From positions 1-63,754 of the forward strand of contig CAMBPS010000008.1 in the NCBI GenBank assembly GCA_945869675.1: 63,754 nt of DNA, written 5' to 3'. The position numbers and the translations under genes are program-made. Position 1 is the first letter of the stretch. The number at the start of each line of letters is the position of its first letter. The notes beneath the pieces are model-generated. The model made no database searches and was not told where the DNA came from. It saw nothing but the letters and a program-made list of their open reading frames with translations. Source of the stretch: Prosthecobacter debontii. Its GTDB lineage: Bacteria > Verrucomicrobiota > Verrucomicrobiia > Verrucomicrobiales > Verrucomicrobiaceae. Shown piece by piece: positions 16,937 through 26,352 of this stretch.

Positions 16937-18064
16937 TTACGCCCGGCCTAGGCGGACATCCATCCAAACCGCTGCCAGCAGCACGCTGCCGCGGACCATG
17001 AGCTTGTATTCAGGTGACACTGCCATCAGCGTCATGCCATTGAGGAGAGTGGCCATAATCAGTGCTCCAGCCAATACTCCTAGAACCGTTCCGCGGCCAC
17101 CGCGCAGGCTGACTCCGCCGATGACACAAGCCGCGACAGCGTCCAGTTCCATCCACTCGCCAATGTCCGTGGTGCTGTTGCCTGTGTAAGAGGTCAGCAT
17201 AAAGCCCGTGATTGCCACCAGCCCGCCCATAATGGCAAAGGCTACGATGACTACCCGGCTCACTGGCACGCCAGAGACTAGGGCAGCCTCGGCATTTCCA
17301 CCGATAGCATATAAATACCTGCCAAAAGGCGTATGCTGAGTCAGCACATGAATCACCAGCGCGACGGTGGAAAAAATCAGTGCTGGTAGCGGAATGCCAC
17401 GAAATTGGTTCGTCACGACCACAAACAGCAAGACTGCCTGTGAAGCCACAAAAACCCGCATAAAAGCCAGCTCTCCATCCTCGCCTTCGAGGCCATGGCT
17501 GGCTTTCTGTTTACGCGCTGAGAGAGTAAATAGCGCCATCGCAGTGATGATCGCTACCGCTAGTCCGTAGCCAGCCATCGGCGGTAGATACCAAGTGCTG
17601 ATCTGTGAGTAAAGATTCGTCTGTCCGCCTGCTACCACAGGCACCGTTTGATTTTGAATGACCAGCCAAAACAATCCACGAAAGATTAACATGCCAGCCA
17701 GTGTCACGATAAAGGCTGGGATACGCTCTTTTACAATGAGGACCCCCTTGCACCACCAAAGAATCAAGCCCACGATCAATCCGATGCTTAATGCTAGTGG
17801 CGCAGGCAGTCCAGCTTTGGTCGTCAGCACTGTTGCGATCCCGCTTAGTAGAGCCAGCCCACTGCCGACAGAGAGATCAATGTGGCCTGGCAAAATGACC
17901 AGTAGCATTCCCACTGCCAGTGTTGCTGTGATAGAAAGCTCCGTCATCAACAGAGACAGATTCCGTGAGTCGAGAAACTTCGGCTCAACAACGCCAAAAA
18001 AAACGCAGATCCCTAACAGCGTTAGGGCGATGGAATAGTCACGGAGTGAAAACGAGCGGGACAT
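16937..18064 (-). CDS. Sugar ABC transporter permease (XylH/RbsC family), orphan
   Basis: A 375-residue polytopic membrane protein with the branched sugar-permease signature GHIDLSVGSGLALLSG near residue 80 and GGNAEAALVSGVPV near 255, plus the VIGGVSLRGGRGTVLG segment near 320. These permeases form the channel of ribose/xylose-type ABC importers. The ATPase (RbsA/XylG) and the substrate-binding protein normally encoded beside it are absent; the neighbouring ABC gene is an exporter of another class. It must work with components encoded elsewhere or is a remnant, although the frame is intact. Confidence 0.88.
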   Translation of the reverse strand: MSRSFSLRDYSIALTLLGICVFFGVVEPKFLDSRNLSLLMTELSITATLAVGMLLVILPGHIDLSVGSGLALLSGIATVLTTKAGLPAPLALSIGLIVGLILWWCKGVLIVKERIPAFIVTLAGMLIFRGLFWLVIQNQTVPVVAGGQTNLYSQISTWYLPPMAGYGLAVAIITAMALFTLSARKQKASHGLEGEDGELAFMRVFVASQAVLLFVVVTNQFRGIPLPALIFSTVALVIHVLTQHTPFGRYLYAIGGNAEAALVSGVPVSRVVIVAFAIMGGLVAITGFMLTSYTGNSTTDIGEWMELDAVAACVIGGVSLRGGRGTVLGVLAGALIMATLLNGMTLMAVSPEYKLMVRGSVLLAAVWMDVRLGRA

Positions 18065-18120
18065 AAGTCAAAGCTAAGCCTTAGCAAGGAACAGCAGTCA
18101 TTGTCACGGATAATCATTCA

Positions 18121-20001
18121 TCACGTTTCCTTGAACTGTAGGGCATTCAGATTCTGATAGAGTTCACTAGTCGCCAAAAGCTCCGCGTGAGTGCCCACCG
18201 CCTGAATTCGCCCCTCACGCATCACCACGATCTGGTCCGCCTCCATGATGGTGGAGAGGCGGTGAGCAATAGCGATGACCGTTTTACCCTCAGATAGTTG
18301 GTGGATCGCATCCTGAATGATCCGTTCTGTCTCCGTATCCAGTGCCGAGGTCGCCTCATCCAGCAATAGGATTGGAGCATTCCTAAGCACCGCTCGGGCG
18401 ATGGATAGACGCTGCTTTTGTCCGCCTGAGAGATTGCAGCCAGCATCACCCACCACGGTATCGTAGCCCTTGCTCTGCGCCATGATGAAGTCATGCGCAT
18501 GAGACTTCTTCGCTGCTGCGACAATTTCCTCTTCTGTGGCATTTAGCCGTCCATAGCGGATATTTTCCCGGATCGTGTCGTGAAACAAAAACGTGTCCTG
18601 GCTCACGATGCCTATATTATCCCTCAAGCTGTCTTGGGTTACTGTTCGGATATCGATCCCGTCCATGAGCACGCGGCCCTGATCAGGATCATAAAACCGC
18701 AATAGCATCGAGAAGAGGGTGCTCTTTCCTGCACCGCTTGGTCCTACAAACGCATAAAATCGGCCTGGTTCTAGAGCGAGTTGAATATCGCTGACAGCTG
18801 GTGTCTCTAGCAGGGTACCGTCTGGCTTGCGGTAACTGAAGCTGACGTTATCAAAAAGGATAGATCCTTCAATCCTCGGAAGTTTAGGTGCCTTCGGTGG
18901 GTCTTGGATGTCAGGTTTACGATCCAGCAGTCCAACAACATTATTCACGGCATAGGTTGTTTTTTGCAGGAGCAGACTCACTTTGCTCAGCTCCTTCGCC
19001 GGTGGATAAATGCGCGTCAGAGTGAAAATGACGGTGATGAATTTGTCTGCTTCCCAGTCCTTATACCACCAGTAGATGAGACCTGCGGCGATGCCTAACG
19101 AGGCCACTGATTCGACGATCGGTCCCACCATTTCCATGGCACGCTGCCAGCGGATTGAGTTGTGGCTCATGGCCGCATTGGCCCGTTCGAAGCGGGCCAC
19201 CTCGTAATCTTCACGCGCATAAGCTTTCACCAGCCGGATGCCTGTAAAAGACTCATGCATGGAGGTCATCATGGCACCCGTTTCCAGTTCTTCATTTTTG
19301 CCTGACTTTTTCACCCGCCTCCCCAGAGCAATGATGGGCCAGATGCACAGCGGGAAAACAAACAAACTCATCCCTGTAAAAAAGGGATATTGAGAAAATA
19401 GCGTCGCCAGAATGACAATGATCGTCAGCGGACGATTTGTCACCAACTGAACCAATTGCACCGCATTGGTCTGAGCTACTCGCGATTGATTAAAGACCGT
19501 CTGCATCAACTCTCCCGCGCGGGAAGTGGCGAAGAAGCCCGGAGATTGTCGAAGAATGCTGCGGAAAACATCATTTCGGATCGCAAACAGCATCCGATTA
19601 CCTACCCATGCCAGGCAGTATTTATTCAGGTATTCTAGGAAGCCATTGGTGAACAGAAGAACTGGAATAAATGCACAAGCAATGATCACCCCCGTTAACC
19701 CTACCGGCGTGTCCGCAGCTAAACCTAGACTATCTGCCAGATTAAAATGAATCCCAAAAGGCAAATCGATGGTTTTTCCCAAGGTGGTGGACTGTCCCCG
19801 CAAAACGAGAGAAAAGATCACCTGAAAAGACATCAGCAAAACCGCATTAAACCCAGCTGCAGCCACCCCCAGTGCTATTCCCAAAATAAAACGCCCTTTC
19901 AAAGGCTTCAAGTAGGGCAGCATCCGCCGATAGAGCAGTGGACTATCTTCTTGAGGAGAATTGGGCGTCTGGCGGGTAGGAGGCGGGTCGGCTTTGGCCA
20001 T
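18121..20001 (-). CDS. MsbA-like ABC exporter (fused membrane and ATPase domains)
   Basis: A 626-residue half-transporter. A six-helix type-1 exporter membrane domain spans about 35-350, and a nucleotide-binding domain spans about 380-620 with Walker A GPSGAGKST, signature LSGGQKQR, Walker B ILLLDEATSALD and the switch His in IAHRLSTI. It resembles MsbA/lipid A exporters and multidrug exporters and would act as a homodimer in the inner membrane. The substrate is not decided by sequence. It lies about 55 bases upstream of the sugar permease, but that spacing does not imply a shared function. Confidence 0.92.
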   Translation of the reverse strand: MAKADPPPTRQTPNSPQEDSPLLYRRMLPYLKPLKGRFILGIALGVAAAGFNAVLLMSFQVIFSLVLRGQSTTLGKTIDLPFGIHFNLADSLGLAADTPVGLTGVIIACAFIPVLLFTNGFLEYLNKYCLAWVGNRMLFAIRNDVFRSILRQSPGFFATSRAGELMQTVFNQSRVAQTNAVQLVQLVTNRPLTIIVILATLFSQYPFFTGMSLFVFPLCIWPIIALGRRVKKSGKNEELETGAMMTSMHESFTGIRLVKAYAREDYEVARFERANAAMSHNSIRWQRAMEMVGPIVESVASLGIAAGLIYWWYKDWEADKFITVIFTLTRIYPPAKELSKVSLLLQKTTYAVNNVVGLLDRKPDIQDPPKAPKLPRIEGSILFDNVSFSYRKPDGTLLETPAVSDIQLALEPGRFYAFVGPSGAGKSTLFSMLLRFYDPDQGRVLMDGIDIRTVTQDSLRDNIGIVSQDTFLFHDTIRENIRYGRLNATEEEIVAAAKKSHAHDFIMAQSKGYDTVVGDAGCNLSGGQKQRLSIARAVLRNAPILLLDEATSALDTETERIIQDAIHQLSEGKTVIAIAHRLSTIMEADQIVVMREGRIQAVGTHAELLATSELYQNLNALQFKET

Positions 20002-20112
20002 AATTGAAAGGAAAAACGGCCCAAAAAGTTTCGATTGGAAGGTCTTGAACGGCCAGTTATATCGCTAACACGTTAACAAGAGAGCGTCGAGCCAGATTTC
20101 AGCAACGACAGA

Positions 20113-20451
20113 CTAGCGTCCGAAACGCACCCTCATGCGATCTACCTCGGCTCGGCCCATTTCCATTTCGCGCTCGATCGTGGTTTTATCGCGTCGAGCT
20201 TCAAGGACCTCGACCACGGTCCAATAGAAACAGCTGCTAGAGACTGCAAGTAGCATGACAAAGAGAAGCATTAGCATCCAAGACAGTTGGCGTTCTTGAG
20301 CCTTCCGTAAGTTACGGTTCAAGTCCATCTCCATGACACCCAGCAGATCCATCCAGAGTAGACGCCATGTTCTTGAATCTCCTGCCATTCGCAGGCAGGC
20401 GATGCACAAGGCAAGACTTAAAATAGCAGAAATGGCTAAAGTAATCGTCAT
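20113..20451 (-). CDS. Small two-helix membrane protein (paralog 1)
   Basis: A 112-residue protein with two hydrophobic segments (about 2-24 and 58-80) and a charged C-terminal segment with a heptad-like pattern (EVLEARRDKTTIEREMEMGRAEVDRM). It is a close paralog of the protein encoded at 20950-21288: both share TLAISAI, the IACLR(M/L)AG segment, WMDL, the SCFYWT motif at the end of the second helix, and the closing R-F-x-R. The family is not recognised. The likely topology has both termini in the cytoplasm. Confidence 0.7.
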   Translation of the reverse strand: MTITLAISAILSLALCIACLRMAGDSRTWRLLWMDLLGVMEMDLNRNLRKAQERQLSWMLMLLFVMLLAVSSSCFYWTVVEVLEARRDKTTIEREMEMGRAEVDRMRVRFGR

Positions 20452-20949
20452 TAAATTATGGATTTGCTTATAATTACAAAATAATTAATGTGGCTTTGAA
20501 AAGTCAATCCTATTATTTTTAATTCGACTTAATCTTAAAGCGGGATTGGCTGACCGCCGATTTGCATTCGTCATTAATTCCACAAGTATTTTCGCCTCTC
20601 GGGCGGTGTCACCCAAGACACAACCGCTTCGAGTCGAAGAAGCCTTGTGAAACCAAGCCCTAGCGCAACTCAACAATCTTCCATTCCCGTTTTAAGGATT
20701 AACTCTCAGCCGCACATGATTGCATGTTTGCTGCAGTTCGGTGCGCTTTCATAAGTTTTGCCTTTGTTGCCTTTGATTAGGCATGGGTCTTTCATCCACG
20801 AAAGGAATGAGGCGTGCGCACAGCACTCAGAGTGGCCTTGGCTGGAAATTCAGAAGATTTCAGACCAGAGGCTATGCAGAAGAAAGCTTGCCTAGGTCAA
20901 AGACTCTAGAAGCACCCTCGTTGGACTGCATCGAGTTCCATTTCAGTCT
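20452..20949. other. Gene-free stretch between the two small paralogs
   Basis: This 498-base gap holds interspersed repeat copy A (20541-20690), a GGATTAACTC sequence at 20696-20705 that resembles the motif found near the H-NOX genes, and no convincing gene. The 63-residue frame at 20485-20676 lies inside the repeat and recurs wherever the repeat does. The rest, 20706-20949, shows nothing I can name. Confidence 0.6.
20541..20690 (-). repeat. Interspersed palindromic repeat, copy A
   Basis: About 150 bases closely matching copies at 26140, 42730 and 47797. It contains the core palindrome CTTCGAGTCGAAG, the pair TGTC/GACA around ACCCAA, the arm GCCTTGTGAAA (its opposite arm here is degenerate, CCACAAGTA), and the end CCATTCCCGTTTTAAGG. 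The minus-strand orientation is defined by the shared open frame that includes CARAWFHK. Confidence 0.85.
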
Positions 20950-21288
20950 TTAACGAGAAAAACGTTGTGCCATTTTATCGACCTCCAAACGTCCGGACTC
21001 TAATTCACGTTCAAGTGTCGTTTTCTCACGTCTCATTTCTTTGATTTCCAGGATGGTCCAGTAAAAGCAGCTTCCGCTGAATGCAAATAGAAGGATAAAT
21101 ATCAAACTAAGCATTAAGGTGAAGTGCCGCTCCTGACTTCGACGATGATCTTCATTCAAGGTTAAGTCCATACCGCCTGCCAAATCCATCCACTGAAGTC
21201 TTGCTCTTTCACCATTGCCAGCTAAGCGTAGGCAGGCGATGCCTAAAGCTAGACTAATGATGGCTGAGATGGCTAATGTAGTCGGCAT
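20950..21288 (-). CDS. Small two-helix membrane protein (paralog 2)
   Basis: From the ATG at 21288, chosen because MPTTLAISAI aligns with the start MTITLAISAI of the paralog at 20113-20451, this gives 112 residues, the same length. It has two hydrophobic segments, the same SCFYWT motif, and a charged tail ending QRFSR. Upstream in-frame codons (to 21411) would add 41 residues with no counterpart in the paralog. It lies divergently from the efflux lipoprotein gene. Function is unknown; the tandem copies are separated only by repeat A. Confidence 0.68.
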   Translation of the reverse strand: MPTTLAISAIISLALGIACLRLAGNGERARLQWMDLAGGMDLTLNEDHRRSQERHFTLMLSLIFILLFAFSGSCFYWTILEIKEMRREKTTLERELESGRLEVDKMAQRFSR

Positions 21289-21477
21289 AAAAATACAAGT
21301 GGTTAACCTTAACATAAAGGACATCCTTAGAGAAAGTTCGTCAAACTCTTTTTCCTCAATCAGTCCCAATTCATAGCAAATGAGCAGGTTGCCTGCCAAG
21401 GTTCGCCCCAATTGCAGGTGTTTTGCCTCTCTTACCTATTGCCGAACTCTGATCTTTCATCTTGTGAGATTCCCTTC

Positions 21478-22914
21478 ATGACTGCATTCTGCGGACTTGT
21501 GTCTAGGCTCCTTTTTGTTCTCCTGCTCCCCCTCGTTTGTGTCCACCTCGCGGCCTGTGGTCTTTTGCCGCCGTTGGGAACGAAACGGATGTCGGCTGAT
21601 GTAACCCAGCTGCGTGAGATCGCAGCAGAGAAATGGACAGCTCTGCCAAAACTGCCTGCTAAGGCTTCGACTGGCTGGTTGGCTGATTTTTCCAGCCCGA
21701 TACTGAAGCAACTGGTCGAGCGCGCCATCATCGCGAATCCCAATCTTAAAGCAGCCGCTGCCAGAGTTGATCAGGCGCGAGCCGAGACTGTTCAGGCAGG
21801 GGCTGACATGCTGCCTTCCATTGCCACAAATTTTAGCGCTAGTCGCACACAGGCCCCTGGAGATCAGCGTTTCTCAGGACTGGGACAAATCAATAATCGC
21901 TTCCGCTTGCCACTGAATGTGAGCTGGGAGATCGATTTTTGGGGGCGGGTGGCCGATCAACGCGGATCAGCCAAAGCACGCCGCTTTGCCGCAGAGGAAG
22001 ATTTTCACTCAGCAAGGCTTTCATTGGCGGCCACGACCGTTCGCACGGCCATCTCGCTGGCTGAATCGCAGGCACTGCTTTCTTTGGCTGAGCAGAATGT
22101 GCAGACTCGGCGTGTGCAGCTGGGCATCCTAGATCGGCAGATGGCACGCGGGCTGGACCCTGACCGTGCGGCCTTAGACCTTTCACTCAGCAGTGCCGAT
22201 CTAGCCCGTGCGGAATCCACCATCCAGCAGCGGCGGGCGGCCGTGGATCAGACTCGACGGGCCCTTGAAGTGCTGATGGGCGGTTATCCGGCAGGATTAG
22301 AGCGCGGGCTGAGCAGTCTACCCACGCTAAGGCGTGAAATTCCTGTAGGACTACCGTCGGAATTATTACTTAGGCGTCCAGATTTACGGGCTGCAGAGCG
22401 TCGATTGGAGGCAGCGCTGCGAACAGAAAGCGCTGCAAAAAAAGCCTTCCTACCCAGCATTCGTCTGACGGGTGAAAATGGTCGCACCTCACAGGATGTC
22501 GATGATTTACTGGACCCCCAAGCAGCGATATGGAATATCGCCAGCAACATCACTCAGAGCTTGTTTCAGGGGGGGCGCCTCCTTGCGACTACCCAGCAGA
22601 CCAAGGCCCGTTACGAGGAGCAGCTGCAAACCTACACCAACAGCGCGCTAACTGCTTTTCGCGAGGTTGAGACCGCTTTGGCGGCAGATGGTTTCTACCG
22701 CGAGCAAGCCACGGCCCTCGATCAAGCCGCTAGGGAGGCCGAGCGTGCCGAGAGCCTAGCTCAGGGCCAGTATGAAAAAGGTCTGTCTGAGGTGCTGACT
22801 CTGTTAGACGCCCGCCAGCGTGCTTTTGATGCCCGCAGCAGCCTCATCACCGTGCGTGCCCTACGCCTGAGAAACCGCGCCGACCTACACCTGGCGTTGG
22901 GAGGTGAGTTTTAA
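21478..22914 (+). CDS. NodT/TolC-family outer membrane efflux lipoprotein
   Basis: From the ATG at 21478 the protein has 478 residues, starting with a signal peptide and lipobox LAAC. Two OEP domains follow with the family marks AAARVDQARAE, the amphipathic FWGRV element, PSELLLRRPDLRAAERRLEAA near residue 295, and the C-terminal YEKGLSEVLTLLDARQ. It forms a trimeric outer-membrane channel for RND or MFS efflux pumps. No inner-membrane pump or adaptor gene is adjacent, so the partner is encoded elsewhere; the MsbA-like exporter at 18121 is the only nearby candidate. Confidence 0.92.
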   Translation: MTAFCGLVSRLLFVLLLPLVCVHLAACGLLPPLGTKRMSADVTQLREIAAEKWTALPKLPAKASTGWLADFSSPILKQLVERAIIANPNLKAAAARVDQARAETVQAGADMLPSIATNFSASRTQAPGDQRFSGLGQINNRFRLPLNVSWEIDFWGRVADQRGSAKARRFAAEEDFHSARLSLAATTVRTAISLAESQALLSLAEQNVQTRRVQLGILDRQMARGLDPDRAALDLSLSSADLARAESTIQQRRAAVDQTRRALEVLMGGYPAGLERGLSSLPTLRREIPVGLPSELLLRRPDLRAAERRLEAALRTESAAKKAFLPSIRLTGENGRTSQDVDDLLDPQAAIWNIASNITQSLFQGGRLLATTQQTKARYEEQLQTYTNSALTAFREVETALAADGFYREQATALDQAAREAERAESLAQGQYEKGLSEVLTLLDARQRAFDARSSLITVRALRLRNRADLHLALGGEF

Positions 22915-22954
22915 TCAGAGAAACAGCATTGGCCTCGCTCTTCGTCAGCAGCAT

Positions 22955-24877
22955 ATGAAAGATCGAACTCAATCAGGCTATTTTCTGGAGATAGAAGGTC
23001 TTCGGGCTTTAGCCATTGTGGCGGTCTTGTTGTTTCACCTAAATTCCGCATGGCTGCCTGGAGGCTTCTTTGGGGTGGACGTTTTTTTCGTGATTTCAGG
23101 ATTCTTAATCACCCGCTTAATTCTACCTCAAATCGATGCCGGTAGTTTTAGCTTTCGTCAATTCTATCTGCGTAGGGCCAAGCGGCTACTGCCAGTGTTT
23201 TTAGTCATGTTAATGCTGACGTGGATCGCCGCCTGGCAGTTGTTTTTTCCAGCTGGCCTACAAAGCTTATCCAGAGCCTCTTTTGCTGCTGTTCTATCAT
23301 TTGCGAATTATGAGTTTGCTAAGCAGCTCGACTACTTTGCATCTGGTTCAGAGGCTAATCCACTGCTGCATACCTGGTCGCTCGCAGTGGAGGAGCAGTT
23401 TTATTTTCTCTTTCCGCTTATCCTCGTTCTTACTCGGCATTGCCGAATCTCTGAAAAATGGCTCTGGATTGGGGGTGGCTGCGTCACTATTCTCTTTTTT
23501 TCTTTTTCATGCCTACTGACACAGTTGAAACCAAATCAGGCTTTTTACGTTCTTGAAGCTCGAGCCTGGGAGTTAGGCCTCGGCTGTCTGACGGCAATCC
23601 TGTTTGAGAAGATACAGCTTTCTGGTGCCCTACGCACGACTCTTAGCTGGTCGGGTTTGGCTCTCTGTATCGCCTCATTTACCATGATCGGAGAAAGTGC
23701 TTTTATTCCCTCGCCGACAGCACTCATCCCGACACTTGGCTCTGCTCTCTTGATCCTGTGCCGCTGTGGTGGTGCGCAGTCCCCTCTCTATCGAATGGCC
23801 ATCTGGGCACCTGCTCGATACCTTGGGCGTCTTTCGTACTCCCTCTATCTTTTCCATTGGCCTGTGATCGTGTTTTATAAGGCAGCTTCGAGTCACTGGG
23901 GGCTGCAAGAGCAGCTTTACTGCGCAGCCTTATCCATGTTCCTGGCCATCATGGTTCATTACACCGTTGAAAACCCCATCCGTTTTAGCAAGAATCCAAT
24001 GCTTTTGCGGAAACTTGCTTATCTTGGCCTAACAACCGTGCTGATCTTGACCCTTGGTTCCAAAGGCGTCCGCTTTGCGGATGGTTACATAGGAGCCCCT
24101 CATGAAGCTTGGTTACGCCGTGTCCACCCTGACTGTGATCAAAGTAAGCCGACTGCGGCCAAACTCCTCCCAGCAGGTGTCAAAGATCGTCCTGCTGAGA
24201 TTATTTTGATCGGAGATAGTCATGCCCAATGCCTAGTCCATGCCTTTGATGAGGCTTTGACAAAAGCAGCTCAAAGTGGTGCCTACTGGGTCGCCCCAGG
24301 CACCGTGCCAGCCATGGGAGTTCATACCTCGGAATACAGTGAAAGTTTTGTCAAAATCTTGCCAAAAATCGCGCAACAGAATGCCCGCATCGTCGTGATC
24401 TGCGCCAGCTGGCCTGTTTACTTCAACCAATCTAAAAATGGCCTAAGCCAGCAGGAATCTGATCAAGTCGTCGTGGGTGGACTCTCAGCGACCATTCAAA
24501 CGCTAGTCAAAGCTGGCAAGCGCGTAATTTTGATGCATTCCATTCCGCGGATGGATCGTCATGTGCCAGAATACATGGCTCGCACACTAAAAGCTGGGCA
24601 GCCTCTTTTATCTCACTTGGTCACGACGCCAGAATACCTGAAATCGACACAGTCTATTTCCGACCTGCTCTCAAAACTGAGTGCATCCGAAAACGTCATT
24701 CACGTGTACCCGAAAGATTGGCTGAGTGAATCCGATCGGATTTTATATCAGGAGGCAGGATTGGCATTCTACGCTGATAGCAATCACGTGACGGTTACCG
24801 GTGCTCGGCGCATCATTCCAGGGCTTTTAAAGGCAGCTTGGCCAGAGTCCAAGGCACCTCAAGAACAAAGCCGGTAG
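22955..24877 (+). CDS. Acyltransferase-3 / SGNH O-acetyltransferase (OafA type)
   Basis: Taken from the ATG at 22955 (an upstream in-frame GTG at 22904 overlaps the previous gene) the protein has 640 residues. An acyltransferase-3 membrane domain with about ten helices opens with EIEGLRALAIVAVLLFH, and FFGVDVFFVISGFLI and the SWSLAVEEQFY motif are present. A C-terminal periplasmic SGNH domain starts with IILIGDSHAQCL and ends with DSNHVT, giving the Ser and the Asp/His of the triad. Such proteins O-acetylate LPS or other surface glycans. The acceptor is unknown. Confidence 0.93.
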   Translation: MKDRTQSGYFLEIEGLRALAIVAVLLFHLNSAWLPGGFFGVDVFFVISGFLITRLILPQIDAGSFSFRQFYLRRAKRLLPVFLVMLMLTWIAAWQLFFPAGLQSLSRASFAAVLSFANYEFAKQLDYFASGSEANPLLHTWSLAVEEQFYFLFPLILVLTRHCRISEKWLWIGGGCVTILFFSFSCLLTQLKPNQAFYVLEARAWELGLGCLTAILFEKIQLSGALRTTLSWSGLALCIASFTMIGESAFIPSPTALIPTLGSALLILCRCGGAQSPLYRMAIWAPARYLGRLSYSLYLFHWPVIVFYKAASSHWGLQEQLYCAALSMFLAIMVHYTVENPIRFSKNPMLLRKLAYLGLTTVLILTLGSKGVRFADGYIGAPHEAWLRRVHPDCDQSKPTAAKLLPAGVKDRPAEIILIGDSHAQCLVHAFDEALTKAAQSGAYWVAPGTVPAMGVHTSEYSESFVKILPKIAQQNARIVVICASWPVYFNQSKNGLSQQESDQVVVGGLSATIQTLVKAGKRVILMHSIPRMDRHVPEYMARTLKAGQPLLSHLVTTPEYLKSTQSISDLLSKLSASENVIHVYPKDWLSESDRILYQEAGLAFYADSNHVTVTGARRIIPGLLKAAWPESKAPQEQSR

Positions 24878-25026
24878 GGGGTAGAAGATGTTTAGCCTGA
24901 GAATCTTTGCTCTGGAGATAAAAATCGCTTCTGTTTTGGCATGGCCTGTGCTTTTTCATTGCCTACTTTCGCGGGTGGATCATCTCCAAACGCGAAGCTT
25001 CAAAACCCAAGTCACACATTACAACC

Positions 25027-26043
25027 ATGGCCAAATACAAACTCGAATACATCTGGCTGGACGGCTATCAGCCAGTCCGCAATCTGCGTAGCAAGACTCA
25101 GCTCAAAGACTTCGCTAGCTTTCCGAAGCTCGAAGAACTTCCGAACTGGGGTTTTGATGGCAGTTCTACCCAGCAGGCTCCTGGCGGCAGCTCTGACTGC
25201 GTCCTGAAACCAGTGGCTGTCTTTCCAGATAGCACTCGTAAAAATGGCGTCCTCGTCATGTGCGAAGTTTACAATGCTGATGGCACGCCTCACGCCTCCA
25301 ATGATCGCGCAACCATCATCGACGACGCAGACACTTGGTTTGGTTATGAGCAGGAATACTTCTTCTATCAAGACGGCCGCCCGCTTGGTTTCCCAGAAAA
25401 TGGTTATCCAGCCCCACAAGGACCTTACTACACAGGCGTTGGTTACAAAAACGTCGGTGACGTGGCCCGTCAGATCGTCGAAGAGCATCTTGAAATCTGC
25501 CTCGATGCTGGCATCAACCATGAAGGCATCAATGCTGAAGTGGCTAAGGGTCAGTGGGAATTCCAAATCTTTGGCAAAGGCTCCAAGACCTGTGCTGACC
25601 AGATCTGGGTCGCTCGATACATCCTCAATCGCCTTACTGAAAAGTACGGTATCGACGTTGAATATCATTGCAAGCCTTTGGGCGCGACCGATTGGAACGG
25701 TTCAGGCATGCATTGCAACTTCTCCACCAAGTTTATGCGTGAAGTCGGTGGTGAGGCTTATTTCCTTGCGCTGATGGCTGCTTTTGAGAAGAACTGCGCT
25801 GAGCACATTGCCGTCTATGGCCCAGACAATCACATGCGCCTTACCGGTCTGCATGAGACTCAGTCCATCGACCAGTTCTCCTGGGGTATTGCTGACCGTG
25901 GAGCCTCCATCCGTGTTCCGCACAGCTTCAAGAACAATGGCTGGAAGGGCTACCTCGAAGACCGTCGTCCAAACAGCCAAGGCTGCCCTTACGCCATCTC
26001 GAGCCGTGTGCTCAAGACCATCGCTGAAGTGCCACTGCCGTAA
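25027..26043 (+). CDS. glnA: Glutamine synthetase, GSII type
   Basis: Makes glutamine from glutamate, ammonium and ATP. The 338-residue length and the start KYKLEYIWLDGYQPVRNLRSKT, the NWGFDGSST segment, GYEQEYFF, NHEGINAEVAKGQWEFQ, the NGSGMHCNFST motif and SIRVP follow the eukaryotic-like GSII family rather than the about 470-residue bacterial GSI. GSII is not adenylylated, so control must be at expression or by feedback. The gene is monocistronic and closed by a strong terminator. GSII occurs in rhizobia, Streptomyces, Bacteroidetes and Verrucomicrobia. Confidence in function is high. Confidence 0.95.
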   Translation: MAKYKLEYIWLDGYQPVRNLRSKTQLKDFASFPKLEELPNWGFDGSSTQQAPGGSSDCVLKPVAVFPDSTRKNGVLVMCEVYNADGTPHASNDRATIIDDADTWFGYEQEYFFYQDGRPLGFPENGYPAPQGPYYTGVGYKNVGDVARQIVEEHLEICLDAGINHEGINAEVAKGQWEFQIFGKGSKTCADQIWVARYILNRLTEKYGIDVEYHCKPLGATDWNGSGMHCNFSTKFMREVGGEAYFLALMAAFEKNCAEHIAVYGPDNHMRLTGLHETQSIDQFSWGIADRGASIRVPHSFKNNGWKGYLEDRRPNSQGCPYAISSRVLKTIAEVPLP

Positions 26044-26076
26044 GCTTTCTGGAATCTCAAACCAGTTCTCCCAGAG

Positions 26077-26106
26077 ACGCCGCCTCGAAACAGGCGGCGT
26101 TTTTTA
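26077..26106 (+). terminator. Terminator of glnA
   Basis: ACGCCGCCT and AGGCGGCGT form a 9-bp GC-rich stem around CGAAAC, followed by a T-run, 33 bases past the glnA stop. Confidence 0.95.
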
Positions 26107-26352
26107 GTTTCTAACGCTCCTCACCGAATCTCGGCACTTGGGGCATCCAAGACATAGCCGCTTGGAGTCGAAGAATCCTTGTGAAACCAAGCCCTAGCGC
26201 AACTCAACGATCTTCCATACCCGTTTGAAGGCATAGTTATTCAGCAGCTTGAAGGGAGATGCTGCCAATACACTCCGTCTTTCCAAAACCTGCTTGACTG
26301 GCCAATGCTGGCTTGTCCGTCATCTCCCGACTGCATAGATGGACGGCATCGG
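26107..26352. other. Gene-free stretch with repeat copy B
   Basis: Together with the glnA terminator this makes a 309-base gap. Repeat copy B occupies 26140-26229. The remainder up to the end of the DMT permease gene shows no gene or RNA I can support. Confidence 0.6.
26140..26229 (-). repeat. Interspersed palindromic repeat, copy B (truncated)
   Basis: About 90 bases matching the right part of copies A and D: the core CTTGGAGTCGAAG (one change from the palindrome), CCTTGTGAAACC, GCGCAACTCAACGATC and the end CCATACCCGTTTGAAGG. The left third, including the GCCGATTTGC block, is absent. Confidence 0.8.

Noticed and set aside
20485-20676. 63-codon frame with CARAWFHK, also present at 42749 and 47746
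   Set aside because: It recurs wherever the interspersed repeat occurs, runs into unrelated flanking sequence, and is best explained as repeat sequence read as protein. A real short peptide is not excluded but nothing supports it.
24888-25091. 67-codon frame before and overlapping the glnA start
   Set aside because: It runs into the 5' end of glnA in another frame and has no family features; the region is the glnA leader.
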